From Prevotellaceae bacterium HUN156 (lineage in GTDB: Bacteria > Bacteroidota > Bacteroidia > Bacteroidales > Bacteroidaceae), in NCBI GenBank assembly GCA_900119285.1, contig FPIT01000009.1, positions 124,001 through 188,000 of the forward strand: DNA of 64,000 nt, in the 5' to 3' direction. A model generated the notes under the pieces. That model was not told the origin of the DNA. It worked only from the letters and a program-made list of their open reading frames with translations, and did no database searches. This document shows, piece by piece, positions 16,298-26,316 of this stretch (its first letter is position 1; every line of letters begins with the position of its first letter). A program made the position numbers and the translations under genes.

Positions 16298-17302
16298 TTA
16301 CTTCACAGTCCAGATGTCGTTGGTCTCCAGCAACTCTTCGAAGTTGTGGTACTTCTTCTGAGCGCTGACCTCTGCAAGCTGTGCGTGAACAGCTTCGTTG
16401 TAGGTGGGAGCATCAACATCGCGAATGACACCGAGGGCGATGGGGAATCCGTCGCCATTACCCATCAGAGCGAGCTTCAACTGCAGGGTGTTGTCTTCGC
16501 AGTGGGCATCATGCACGAGTACATCGTCCAGTGTGTAGCCATCCTTGCCAATCTCTACCACCTTCAAGCCGAAGCCCTGCTGTACGAGACCGAACTCATT
16601 GTTCTCACCGAACACGAGTTTCTCGCCATGCTTCACGTAGATGGCATTCTTCTTGCGACCTTTCTTATTATATACGGCCTCATGGCAACCATCGTTGAAG
16701 ATAACGCAATTCTGCAGCACCTCAGTAACAGAGGCGCCCTTGTGATTATAGGCTGCCTTCAGTACCTCAACAGTGCCTGGGGCATCGGTAGCCACGCAAC
16801 GGGCAAAGAAGTGTCCGCGAGCACCGAAGCACAACTCAGCAGGGCGGAACGGATCTTCTACTGTGCCGTAAGGGCTTGACTTAGAAACAAAACCACGAGG
16901 TGAGGTAGGAGAGTACTGACCTTTAGTCAAACCGTAGATGCGGTTGTTCAGAAGAATCATATTGAGGTCGATGTTACGACGATTAGCGTGGATGAAGTGG
17001 TTACCACCGATAGCCAGTCCGTCGCCATCACCACTCACCTGCCATACGGTCAGGTTGGGGTTAGCCACCTTAGCACCTGTAGCGATAGCTGCTGCACGAC
17101 CGTGAATGGTGTTCATACCATAAGTAGCCATATAGTGAGGCAGACGGCTGGAACAGCCGATACCTGAAATTACTGCTATATTCTCGGGAGCTACGCCAAT
17201 CTCGGCCATAGCCTTATGAAGTGAGGCCAGGAAAAAGTGGTCACCACAACCTGGACACCAACGAGGCTGACCTTTCTTGAAATCTTGTGCTGTATATTCC
17301 AT
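16298..17302 (-). CDS. korB: 2-oxoglutarate:ferredoxin oxidoreductase, beta subunit
   Basis: Thiamine-diphosphate subunit of a 2-oxoacid:ferredoxin oxidoreductase, linking the oxidative/reductive TCA branch to ferredoxin. The 334-residue protein has the iron-sulfur-associated CPGCGDH at 16-22 and the ThDP/Mg motif SGDGDGLAIGG at 90-100 with closing LLNN at 117-120. Its partner is the alpha gene 34 bp upstream on the same strand. 2-oxoglutarate specificity is inferred from the paired gene architecture; a different 2-oxoacid cannot be excluded. Confidence 0.88.
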   Translation of the reverse strand: MEYTAQDFKKGQPRWCPGCGDHFFLASLHKAMAEIGVAPENIAVISGIGCSSRLPHYMATYGMNTIHGRAAAIATGAKVANPNLTVWQVSGDGDGLAIGGNHFIHANRRNIDLNMILLNNRIYGLTKGQYSPTSPRGFVSKSSPYGTVEDPFRPAELCFGARGHFFARCVATDAPGTVEVLKAAYNHKGASVTEVLQNCVIFNDGCHEAVYNKKGRKKNAIYVKHGEKLVFGENNEFGLVQQGFGLKVVEIGKDGYTLDDVLVHDAHCEDNTLQLKLALMGNGDGFPIALGVIRDVDAPTYNEAVHAQLAEVSAQKKYHNFEELLETNDIWTVK

Positions 17303-17336
17303 AATTCTTATCTTTTCACTTTTTACTGTTCTCTAT

Positions 17337-19184
17337 TCACTTCTTCAAGATGTCCTCGAAGGCATTCACTAACTCTTCTACGATGAATGGCTGACCCTTG
17401 ACCTGGTTGAACTGGTAGGGAACGAAGCCATCGACCTTCATGCGGAGGTAGGCTGCCAGCTGACCCATGTTCTGTTCAGCCACAACTACCTTCTTGTACT
17501 TAGAAAGTACGGCAGCAGTGTTCTTGGGCAGTGGGTTCAGATACTTGAAGTGAGCCTGTGCCACCTTGTGACCCTTGGCGCGGAGCTCGTCCATAGCAGA
17601 GTGCAGATGACCATAGGTAGAACCGAAACCTACGATGAGCAGGTCGGCATCGTTGACATCGCCATCCACTTCGAGGTCAGGCACCTGGATATTATCTATC
17701 TTCTGCTGGCGCAGACGAGTCATCAGGTCATGGTTCTCTGGGTTGGTAGAGATGGCACCCGTGTTAGAGTCCTTCTCCAATCCACCAAGGATATGAGCAA
17801 AGCCCTCACGACCAGGAACAGCCCAATAGCGGGTGCCATTCTCGGCACGCATATAAGGAGTCCACTTGCCCTTCAGTTCCTCAGGAACGTAGGGAGGATT
17901 GATAGCGTCGAGCTTAGCCATCTCTGGCAACTTAAAGGCACCAGAACCATTGGCGATATAGGCATCGGTGAGCAGGATGACAGGAGTCATGTGCTCAAGT
18001 GCCATCTTAGAAGCCTGATAAGCAGCATCGAAACAGTCGGCAGGACTGGTAGCAGCCATCACTGGCATAGGACTCTCACCATTACGTCCGAACAACGCCT
18101 GCAGCAAATCAGTCTGTTCACTCTTGGTGGGAAGACCTGTGGCAGGACCACCACGCTGTACATCGAGCACAACAAGAGGCAGCTCCATGATGACAGCAAG
18201 GTTCATCGCCTCACTCTTCAGGCAGACACCAGGACCAGAGGTAGAGGTGACACCGAGGGCACCGGCAAACGAAGCACCGAGGGCTGAAGCACAGCCCGAA
18301 ATCTCATCTTCGCACTGTACGGTGATAACACCGCATGACTTGTGCTTAGAGAGCTCATGGAGCACGTCAGTAGCAGGGGTGATAGGATAAGAACCCAGAT
18401 AGAGGCGCAGACCAGCTTTCTCGGCAGCAGCAATGAAACCATAGGCTGTAGCCTTGTTTCCGGTGATGTCCATGTAACGTCCAGGAGTTTTCTCCTTAGT
18501 CTCGATGCGATAAACATTCATCGCACTAGAGTGCGTATTGTGTCCGTAGTCGTAACCAGCCTGTACCACCTTGATATTGTTCTCAGCGATAGCGGGCTTC
18601 TTGGCAAATTTCTCTTTCAGGAAGTTGGCTACGAGGTTCAGGTCACGATCGAATAGCCAGCATACGAGTCCGAGGGCGAACATGTTGCGGCACTTGAGGA
18701 TGGCCTTGTTGTCCATACCCGTCTCAGCCAGACAGTCCTTCACCATGGTGGTCAAAGGACACTGGATAACGCGATCGGGGTCGATACCCATCTCGCCAAG
18801 ATAATCCTCAGAACTGAACTGAGCCTTCTCCAAGTCCTTAGGACCAAAGGAGTCGGTATCGATAATGATAGTGGCACCGGGCTTAGCATAGCGATACTGT
18901 GTCTTCAGGGCAGCAGCATTCATAGCTACCAGCACATCGCACTTATCGCCAGGGGTGTAAACCTTGCCAGCACCGATATGTACTTGGAAACCAGACACAC
19001 CCGTCAGCGAACCTTGCGGGGCACGGATATCTGCGGGATAGTCGGGGAATGTAGAAATACCATTACCAACGGTGGCACTGACCGTAGAGAAGATGTTTCC
19101 GGCCAACTGCATACCGTCGCCGGAGTCACCAGAAAAGCGAACCACAACTTGGTCCAGCTCCTTCACTTCCATTTTTTCTGCCAT
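17337..19184 (-). CDS. korA: 2-oxoglutarate:ferredoxin oxidoreductase, fused gamma-alpha subunit
   Basis: The 615-residue subunit has an N-terminal gamma domain (about 10-200: VVRFSGDSGDGMQLAGN, FPDYPADIRAPQG) fused to the alpha pyrimidine-binding domain (from about 245: YPITPATDVLHELSKH; GGPATGLPTKSEQTDL near 345) and a transketolase-C-like end. No separate ferredoxin-like delta gene is adjacent, as is usual for the two-subunit Kor type. The promoter is likely the GACCTTTGC box on the minus strand near 19223-19231. It is the first gene of the korAB operon. Confidence 0.88.
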   Translation of the reverse strand: MAEKMEVKELDQVVVRFSGDSGDGMQLAGNIFSTVSATVGNGISTFPDYPADIRAPQGSLTGVSGFQVHIGAGKVYTPGDKCDVLVAMNAAALKTQYRYAKPGATIIIDTDSFGPKDLEKAQFSSEDYLGEMGIDPDRVIQCPLTTMVKDCLAETGMDNKAILKCRNMFALGLVCWLFDRDLNLVANFLKEKFAKKPAIAENNIKVVQAGYDYGHNTHSSAMNVYRIETKEKTPGRYMDITGNKATAYGFIAAAEKAGLRLYLGSYPITPATDVLHELSKHKSCGVITVQCEDEISGCASALGASFAGALGVTSTSGPGVCLKSEAMNLAVIMELPLVVLDVQRGGPATGLPTKSEQTDLLQALFGRNGESPMPVMAATSPADCFDAAYQASKMALEHMTPVILLTDAYIANGSGAFKLPEMAKLDAINPPYVPEELKGKWTPYMRAENGTRYWAVPGREGFAHILGGLEKDSNTGAISTNPENHDLMTRLRQQKIDNIQVPDLEVDGDVNDADLLIVGFGSTYGHLHSAMDELRAKGHKVAQAHFKYLNPLPKNTAAVLSKYKKVVVAEQNMGQLAAYLRMKVDGFVPYQFNQVKGQPFIVEELVNAFEDILKK

Positions 19185-19268
19185 AATATATTATAATAGG
19201 TGTACTTTAATCGTAAAAACAATTGCAAAGGTCGCAAATATTCATGTATTAACCAAATGTTTTGCAAT

Positions 19269-19313
19269 AAAAATGCAGTTTTGAGTGTAAATAACGCTCA
19301 AAACCGCATTTTT
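19269..19313. terminator. Terminator downstream of the nucleoside kinase
   Basis: A long stem, AAAAATGC-a-GTTTTGAG / CTCAAAAC-c-GCATTTTT, with A and T tracts on either side lies between the nucleoside kinase stop (19326) and the korA promoter, and insulates the two minus-strand units. Confidence 0.8.
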
Positions 19314-19325
19314 ATACAGAATTTG

Positions 19326-20987
19326 TTAGTATTCGAATGACGAGCCACCCAAGAACTCACGCAATAGCGATGTGGGTGGTATCTGATCTTCGGGGATAGG
19401 ACGGATGTAGCGCAGGAACTTACGCAGTCGGTAGGCCTCTGCATACTCCGGACAGTTTTCGGGCAATAGCTCTAAGAGTGGCTCTGCCTGACTCTTAATC
19501 ACTGCCAACTCGAAGAGCATGGCAGAGTTGAACATAGCATCGGCATTCTCCTGATAGGGGAATATCCACTTGTTCTCGCCCTTGCGTACCGATGGCCAGC
19601 GACGGATGGTCTCCTGGGCAGATACTCCACGATACTTGTGGTCGCGGATGATGCGGCGCAGCAGACGATTGTCGGTGGTGGGGATGTAGTTGTGATTGTC
19701 GAGCAGCAGCGTAGTCAGTGCTGAGGCATAGACGCGGAATATCTGGTCCTGAGGTACATCCTTCATCAGTTCGGGATTCAGTGCATGAATACCCTCTACC
19801 ACCAGTATCTCATCATCGTGGAGTTGTAGCTTGCGACCACTCTTCACGCTCTTGCCTGTGGGGAAGTCGTAACGTGGCAGTTCTACCTCCTCACCACGGA
19901 ACAAGGCATTCATCTGCTCGTTGAGTAGTGGCAGGTTGAGTGCATGCAAGTGTTCGAAATCGTAGTCTCCATTCTCGTCGCGTGGTGTCAGTTCTCTATC
20001 CAAGAAGTAGTCGTCGAGTGAGATGCCCACAGGTTTGATGCCATTGGTGAGCAACTGAACGGAGAGACGCTTGCAGGTGGTTGTCTTACCACTGGAAGAA
20101 GGACCGGCAATAAGTACCATGCGGATGCCCTTACGATTAGCTATCTCATCGGCTATCTTGCCAATTTTCTTCTCCTGCAAAGCCTCGCTAACCTGAATAA
20201 GCAGGTTGGTGCGTCCTTGGTCGATAGCCTCGTTGAGGTCGCCGATGGTGCGCATACCGAGAATATCCTGCCAGCGGTGGTGCTCTTTGAAGATGCCGAA
20301 CATCTTGTCCTGCATCACGATCTCGCCCAACTCTTCGGGATGTTCGCGTGAGGGAATACGTAATAGCAATCCATCATAATACTTCTCCAATCCGAAGAGA
20401 TATATCTGTGAGGTGTGCGTCAGCAGAGCACCATAGAAGTAGTCGTAATAGTCGTCAATATCATAAAAGGTGGTATATAGGGAGCCTGAACTCTGCAACA
20501 ACTTCACTTTAGAGAAAGTGTGCAGAATGCTGAACATGTGGATAGCCTCCTCCGTGGTCGTTTCATGACGATGGATGGGGTAGTCGGCATCAATAATCTC
20601 TTGCATTCGCTTACGGATGCGACCAGCATCATCGAGCGTCACGGGATGTCCGATGTTCAGATCTACATAGTAGCCATTGCTCACAGGGATGTCGATGGCA
20701 ACCTTACACTTGGTGTAGAGGTCGTGGACAGCCTTACAGAGAATAAAGAACAAGGTGCGTGTATAGGCACGCTGTCCTGATGTGGATGTGATGTCTAGAA
20801 ACTCGATGTTTTTAGGTTTGTAGAGGCGGTAGTGCATGCCTTCTACCTTGTTGTTTACATGTGCCAGGATGGGCTCGTATGGCAGAGTCAGATTCATCTG
20901 TTGATATGCCTCGTAGAGATTGCTGCCCATTGGCAGTTCATATGTCTGCCCATTATTCAGACAGCAGACTTTTACCGTTTTTTCCAT
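19326..20987 (-). CDS. Nucleoside (uridine-like) kinase with N-terminal TGS/threonyl-tRNA-synthetase-like region
   Basis: The 553-residue protein has an N-terminal ubiquitin-like TGS segment and a ThrRS second-additional-domain-like region (HRHETTTEEAIHMF), then a uridine kinase/phosphoribulokinase domain with P-loop AGPSSSGKTTTCKRL near 290 and SLDDYFLDRELTPRDE near 320. This fusion is the usual form in Bacteroidales, annotated as nucleoside kinase. The start at 20987 (MEKTVKVCC) is preferred: a longer frame to 21062 has an atypical N-terminus and runs into the divergent promoter region. The physiological nucleoside is not known from sequence. Confidence 0.85.
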   Translation of the reverse strand: MEKTVKVCCLNNGQTYELPMGSNLYEAYQQMNLTLPYEPILAHVNNKVEGMHYRLYKPKNIEFLDITSTSGQRAYTRTLFFILCKAVHDLYTKCKVAIDIPVSNGYYVDLNIGHPVTLDDAGRIRKRMQEIIDADYPIHRHETTTEEAIHMFSILHTFSKVKLLQSSGSLYTTFYDIDDYYDYFYGALLTHTSQIYLFGLEKYYDGLLLRIPSREHPEELGEIVMQDKMFGIFKEHHRWQDILGMRTIGDLNEAIDQGRTNLLIQVSEALQEKKIGKIADEIANRKGIRMVLIAGPSSSGKTTTCKRLSVQLLTNGIKPVGISLDDYFLDRELTPRDENGDYDFEHLHALNLPLLNEQMNALFRGEEVELPRYDFPTGKSVKSGRKLQLHDDEILVVEGIHALNPELMKDVPQDQIFRVYASALTTLLLDNHNYIPTTDNRLLRRIIRDHKYRGVSAQETIRRWPSVRKGENKWIFPYQENADAMFNSAMLFELAVIKSQAEPLLELLPENCPEYAEAYRLRKFLRYIRPIPEDQIPPTSLLREFLGGSSFEY

Positions 20988-21185
20988 AATGATGTTTTTA
21001 GATGGGGACAAATTTACGAAAAAACGAGAGAAATGCAAAAGAAAAAGAACTTTTCTTTGCATTTCCGAGTGCGAAGTATGTTTGACGTCGTCAATTTTAC
21101 AAAAAGTTTTCGGGAATTAATTTCTTTTTCAGATTTTTTTCGTAATTTTGCCAGCGAATTTCGAACTCAAACGAACATTGTTATT

Positions 21186-22898
21186 ATGATGCTCACAATT
21201 TTTACGATGCTCGGCTCGCTGGCGCTTCTCATGTTTGGTATGAAGACCATGAGTGAAGCCTTGCAGAAAATGGCTGGTCCACAGTTACGTCATGCACTGG
21301 GAGCCATGACTTCTAATCGCTTTACAGGTTTATTGACAGGTTCTGTCGTTACAGCATCTGTACAGTCATCAACAGCAACAACGGTGTTAACCGTTTCGTT
21401 CGTTAACGCAGGATTGCTGACTTTGGCACAAGCCATCTCGGTAATCATGGGTGCTAACATCGGTACAACGTTTACGGCATGGATTATCGCCTTAGGTTCT
21501 TCGTTTGATATCAGTATTGTCAGCTACATCAGTTTCTTTGCTGGTATTATCCTTATCTATATGAAGAAACAACGCTATATTGGCGACTTCCTCTTTGGTT
21601 TGGGTACACTGTTGCTGGGACTGACAACGCTACGTGTCACTGGTCAGGCAATGGACTTAGGACATAACCCTGAAGTTTTAGCATTCTTCGAGTCGTTCCC
21701 CAAAGACTCTTACCTTACAGTATTGGTATTCCTGCTGTTGGGTGGCGTGCTTACCTTCTGTGTACAGTCAAGTGCCGCTGTGATGGCTATCACTATGTTG
21801 CTATGTGGTAGTGGAGCGATGCCTATCTCAATGGGTATTGCATTAGTGTTGGGTGAGAATATTGGTACTACCATTACCTCTAATCTTGCAGCACTGTCAG
21901 CTAATACACAGGCCCGCCGTGCTGCCTTGGCGCATATGTTCTTCAACATCTTCGGTGTACTGTGGATACTGATGATTTTCTATTGGTTTGTTGATGGAGT
22001 AGTATGGGCAGTAGATTATATAGGTAATAATGTGTTCCATGTGGACATTGATAATATGTCTGTCGACAAGCGACTGACCTTTACTTTGGCAGCCTTCCAT
22101 ACAGGTTTCAATGTTATCAATGCCAGCATTCTGATATGGTTTATCCCACAGATTGAGCGTTTCGTTTGTTGGGTTATCAAGACCAAGAAGGTGGACGAGG
22201 AAGAAGACTTCCGTTTGCACTTTATTACTGCTGGCTTCATGAAGACTCCTGAGCTTTCAGTGCTGGAGGCGCAAAAGGAAATTCGCCAGTTTGCTGTCCG
22301 CATCCAGCGTATGTTTGGTATGGTGCGCGAACTGCTTACCGAGAAAGACGAGAAGAACTTTGTTAAGCTGTATTCTCGTATTGAAAAATACGAAGGTATC
22401 TCCGATAACATGGAATTGGAGATTGCTAAATACTTGGATGAAGTTTCTGATGCTCACCTCTCAGATGATACAAAGGCTAAGATTCGTGCTATGTTGCGTG
22501 AAATTAGTGAAATTGAGTCTATCGGTGATGCTTGTTTCAATATGGCACGCACCATTTCTCGTAAGTATCAAGGAAAGCAGGATCATTTCAATGAAAAGCA
22601 GTATGAGCATATCCACCAGATGATGGAACTCACCGATAATGCTTTGACTCAGATGAACTCTCTGATGAGTGGTCGCAAAGACTCTTACGATGCTAATCGC
22701 TCGTTCAATATCGAGAATGAGATTAACAACTATCGCAACCAGTTGAAGGTTCAGAATATCAACGATATCAACAACCACGAATACACTTATGCCGTTGGTA
22801 CCATCTACATGGATATCATCAATGAGTGCGAGAAATTGGGTGACTATGTAGTCAACGTAGTTGAGGCTCGTATGGGTACTCGTCAAAAAGATGCATGA
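21186..22898 (+). CDS. Na+/phosphate cotransporter (NptA/PhoU-domain family)
   Basis: The 570-residue inner-membrane protein has two Na/Pi-cotransporter II repeats with the QSST-type motifs: VQSSTATTV near residues 57-65 and VQSSAAVMAI near 195. About eight membrane segments are followed by a cytoplasmic PhoU-like helical domain (about 350-560). It imports phosphate with sodium or maintains phosphate homeostasis. The start at 21186 lies after a -7 box TAATTTTG (about 21143-21150); frames opening earlier (from 20832) overlap the divergent kinase. Downstream is the Oar-like receptor with its own TTAATTTTGC box near 22937. Confidence 0.9.
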   Translation: MMLTIFTMLGSLALLMFGMKTMSEALQKMAGPQLRHALGAMTSNRFTGLLTGSVVTASVQSSTATTVLTVSFVNAGLLTLAQAISVIMGANIGTTFTAWIIALGSSFDISIVSYISFFAGIILIYMKKQRYIGDFLFGLGTLLLGLTTLRVTGQAMDLGHNPEVLAFFESFPKDSYLTVLVFLLLGGVLTFCVQSSAAVMAITMLLCGSGAMPISMGIALVLGENIGTTITSNLAALSANTQARRAALAHMFFNIFGVLWILMIFYWFVDGVVWAVDYIGNNVFHVDIDNMSVDKRLTFTLAAFHTGFNVINASILIWFIPQIERFVCWVIKTKKVDEEEDFRLHFITAGFMKTPELSVLEAQKEIRQFAVRIQRMFGMVRELLTEKDEKNFVKLYSRIEKYEGISDNMELEIAKYLDEVSDAHLSDDTKAKIRAMLREISEIESIGDACFNMARTISRKYQGKQDHFNEKQYEHIHQMMELTDNALTQMNSLMSGRKDSYDANRSFNIENEINNYRNQLKVQNINDINNHEYTYAVGTIYMDIINECEKLGDYVVNVVEARMGTRQKDA

Positions 22899-22983
22899 TT
22901 TTTGCTACAGTTGAACATTTTTTAGAAAAAATACATTAATTTTGCAGTCGCATTTACAAACTAAATATATTTGAAAGCAATCT

Positions 22984-25900
22984 ATGAGAAAAAGAATTCT
23001 GTTTCTGATGGTTTTGATGTTGACTTCAACATTGACTATCATGGCGCAAATTACGACTTCGAGTATGACTGGTAAAGTAACCTTTGAGGATGTCAAAGGC
23101 GAAGAAGTTATTGGTGCCACAATCGTAGCTGTACACGAGCCTTCTGGTACTCGCTATACAGCGGTAACTAACGTATCTGGTATGTTTACTATCCGAGGCA
23201 TGCGTACGGGTGGCCCCTATGAGGTTACTGTTTCATACATTGGTTACCAGCCAAAGACCGTTAAAGGGATTACGTTGGAACTGGGTGAAACCTATAATCT
23301 CAATGTCTGGCTGTCAGAAGATGCTACAGTCCTGACAGAAGTTGTAGTTAGCGGTAAGGCTTCAAAGTTTGCTGCCGAGAAGACTGGCGCTTCTACCAAC
23401 ATCAACAATGCCATGATTGCTAATCTTCCTACTGTAAACCGTAGCCTGACTGATGTAATGCGTCTTTCTCCTTATGGCGGTAATGGTATGAGTCTAGCCG
23501 GTGGTAATGGTAAGATGACAAACTTTACTGTTGATGGTGCAAACTTTAATAACAACTTTGGTTTGACAGAGAACCTGCCTGGTGGTGGTAATCCTATCTC
23601 ACTCGACGCTATCGAAGAAATGCAGGTTGTAATCTCTCCATTTGATGTTCGTCAGACTAACTTTATTGGTGGTGGCGTTAATGCTATCACAAAGTCTGGT
23701 ACCAACACCTTCAAGGGTACTGCCTATATCTATCATAAGAACGAGAACATGCAGGGTGATGCCGTAGATCGCGAGCAGATTGCCGGAGCACGTGAACGTA
23801 ACAAGACCACAACTTATGGCTTTACACTGGGTGGACCAATCATTAAGAATAAGTTATTCTTCTTCGTTAATGGTGAAATGATTAAGTCTCCTACTGTTAT
23901 CAACCGCTGGCGTGGTTCTGATAATGGTAATTACGACGCAGACAACTATCTGTCACGCACATCTATTCAAGATTTGCAGGCTGTATCTGAATTCGTAAAG
24001 AATAAGTATGGCTATGATACTGGTTCTTATGACAACTTCTCTGAAGATGACGATACATATAAAATGTTGGCTCGTCTCGACTGGAATATCACAGATCGTC
24101 ATAAGCTGGCTCTGCGCTATAACTATACCAAGAGCCGTTCATGGAAATCTCCTTCTATGTCTGTAGACGGTGGTACTCTGCCTTATAGCAGAACATCACT
24201 GTATGCTATGAGCTATGCGAACTCTATGTACGCAATGGATAACTATGTACACTCTTGGTCATTTGACTTGAATAGCCGTTTGACAGATAACTTGTCTAAC
24301 CAGTTCCTGGCTACCTATTCAAAGATTGACGATATTCGTGCATCAAAATCTTCTGACTTCCCATTCATTGATATCCTTGATGGTGAGGGTGGAAATTACA
24401 TCTCATTAGGTTATGAGTTGTTTACTTGGAACAATGCCGTTCACAATAATGTAGTGAATATTAAGGATGACTTGACATATTATCTCGCTAACCATACTAT
24501 TACTGCAGGTGTTAGCTATGAGTATCAGATGGCTGATAATATGTATATGCGTAATGGTTCTGGTTATTATCGCTATAACAACATGGCTGAGTTCCTTAAC
24601 AGCGGAACTCCTTCTGTTGTATGTCTGACCTATGGTTATGATGGCGAGCAGGAGCCTGCTTCTCGTGTAGCTTTCAACCAGTTGGGCCTCTATGCTCAGG
24701 ACGATTGGAAGGTAACCAATAATCTCAAGTTGACTTATGGTGTTCGTTTCGATGGCTTGTTCTTCAATAATAAAGACCTGATGACCAACAACGGCATCTT
24801 GGCTCTGGATTATAATGGTAAGCATGTAGATACAGGTAAGTGGCCTGATTCTACCGTTTCTATTTCTCCTCGTCTGGGCTTTACATGGGATGTCTTTGGT
24901 GACAAGAGCCTGAAGGTACGTGGTGGTTCTGGTCTCTTCTTAGGTCGTCTGCCTTTGGTATTCTTCACCAATATGCCTACCAACTCTAATATGATGCAGT
25001 TTGTTGGTAAGTGGAACTCTACTGGTAGCAGCGCAACAAAGGCTGATATGTCTCAGTTCGCTGGTGGTATCATGAACCGTACCGAGCTGTATGAATGGGT
25101 AACTACCCATGATGTTGATGGTAATGTTGTTACCGATCCTAAGCTGGCAATGGGACCAAGCACGATTACTCCTGAGGATGGAACTGCATCAGGTGCCATT
25201 AATGGTATTGCTTCTGACTTTAAGATGCCACAGGTATGGAAGTCTTCTTTGGCTATCGACTATCAGATTCCTGTTTCATTCCCATTCACCGTTACCTTGG
25301 AAGGTATGTTCCAGAAGACTATTAATGGTGTCTATATGTCAGACTGGAGCCTGCGTGATGTAGGTGGCTATGCTCGTTTCAATGGCGCTGATGGTCGTGC
25401 GCTTTATCAGGATTATCGTTATACTTATACAAAAGCTAACGGTAAGGTTGATAATATGCCTAACGCTTATGTTCTGCAGAACACCAGCAAGGGTTATGGT
25501 TGGACTGCCAACATTACTCTGAATGCACAGCCTTTCGAGTGGATGAGCTTGATGGCTGCTTATACTCACACTGTACAGAAAGAGCTGACAGGTATGCCTG
25601 GCTCTAATGCTTCTTCTGCATTCTCTTACATTCCCTCTGTTGATGGTCCTAACTTCCTGCACCTCCACAATTCACAGTTCGTTACTCCAGACCGTGTTGT
25701 AGCAAGTGCAACAATCCATGACAAGGCTAACAACCACTATTCTCTGGTTTATGAAGGTTGGTATGGTGGTGCTAACTACTCATACATGATGGCTAACGAT
25801 ATGAATGGTGATGGTAATCAGTATGATCTGATTTATATTCCAACTGATTTGCAGGTCGCTAACAATGAGTTCCGCTTCGTTTCTGATGACGACAAGCAGC

Positions 25901-26298
25901 GCTTCATGGATTTCGTTCACAATGACAGCTACCTGAAGAACCATCAGGGTGAGTATGCTGAGGCTTATAGCGTTTACTCTCCTTGGGTACATCGTATAGA
26001 CTTCAGTTACAAGCATGATTTCAAACTGAACGTAGGTAAGACCAAGCACATGTTGCAGCTCAGCCTCGACATGAAGAACGTTCTCAACTTCTTTAACTCA
26101 AGCTGGGGTGTTGCTAAATATATGAATTCAAACCTCAACTCTGGTAAGATTCTGAAGTACGAGGGTGTTGACGCTGATGGCTATCCAACCTTCTCTACTC
26201 CTAAGGCTGTTAGTGGTAATACACAGACTTGGACAAATAGCCATGCTATGGGTCAGTGTTGGTATGCCTCTGTTGGTATTAAGTATATCTTCAACTAA
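22984..26298 (+). CDS. Oar-like TonB-dependent outer-membrane receptor
   Basis: The 1104-residue protein has a signal peptide (MRKRILFLMVLMLTSTLTIMAQ), an N-terminal carboxypeptidase-regulatory-like beta-sandwich (about 25-115: VTGA-type repeat VIGATIVAVHEPSG), a plug domain (FTVDGANFNN, VISPFDVRQTNFIGGGVNAITKSGTN) and a large beta-barrel rich in Tyr/Asn/Gly ending in an aromatic residue (YIFN). The VGGGVNAITKSGTN block is typical of the Oar subgroup rather than SusC. The lipoprotein 18 bp downstream is probably its partner. Ligand unknown; a peptide or protein cargo is possible. Confidence 0.88.
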   Translation: MRKRILFLMVLMLTSTLTIMAQITTSSMTGKVTFEDVKGEEVIGATIVAVHEPSGTRYTAVTNVSGMFTIRGMRTGGPYEVTVSYIGYQPKTVKGITLELGETYNLNVWLSEDATVLTEVVVSGKASKFAAEKTGASTNINNAMIANLPTVNRSLTDVMRLSPYGGNGMSLAGGNGKMTNFTVDGANFNNNFGLTENLPGGGNPISLDAIEEMQVVISPFDVRQTNFIGGGVNAITKSGTNTFKGTAYIYHKNENMQGDAVDREQIAGARERNKTTTYGFTLGGPIIKNKLFFFVNGEMIKSPTVINRWRGSDNGNYDADNYLSRTSIQDLQAVSEFVKNKYGYDTGSYDNFSEDDDTYKMLARLDWNITDRHKLALRYNYTKSRSWKSPSMSVDGGTLPYSRTSLYAMSYANSMYAMDNYVHSWSFDLNSRLTDNLSNQFLATYSKIDDIRASKSSDFPFIDILDGEGGNYISLGYELFTWNNAVHNNVVNIKDDLTYYLANHTITAGVSYEYQMADNMYMRNGSGYYRYNNMAEFLNSGTPSVVCLTYGYDGEQEPASRVAFNQLGLYAQDDWKVTNNLKLTYGVRFDGLFFNNKDLMTNNGILALDYNGKHVDTGKWPDSTVSISPRLGFTWDVFGDKSLKVRGGSGLFLGRLPLVFFTNMPTNSNMMQFVGKWNSTGSSATKADMSQFAGGIMNRTELYEWVTTHDVDGNVVTDPKLAMGPSTITPEDGTASGAINGIASDFKMPQVWKSSLAIDYQIPVSFPFTVTLEGMFQKTINGVYMSDWSLRDVGGYARFNGADGRALYQDYRYTYTKANGKVDNMPNAYVLQNTSKGYGWTANITLNAQPFEWMSLMAAYTHTVQKELTGMPGSNASSAFSYIPSVDGPNFLHLHNSQFVTPDRVVASATIHDKANNHYSLVYEGWYGGANYSYMMANDMNGDGNQYDLIYIPTDLQVANNEFRFVSDDDKQRFMDFVHNDSYLKNHQGEYAEAYSVYSPWVHRIDFSYKHDFKLNVGKTKHMLQLSLDMKNVLNFFNSSWGVAKYMNSNLNSGKILKYEGVDADGYPTFSTPKAVSGNTQTWTNSHAMGQCWYASVGIKYIFN

Positions 26299-26316
26299 TT
26301 ATAATAAGGAAAGAAT

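Noticed and set aside
16346..16879. 177-codon forward frame opposite korB
   Set aside because: Antisense shadow of the well-supported korB gene with no signal or family likeness.
20988..21185. N-terminal extensions of the nucleoside kinase (to 21062) and of the Na/Pi transporter (from 20832)
   Set aside because: The extended frames overlap each other's promoter region and lack family similarity; internal ATGs at 20987 and 21186 fit the domains.
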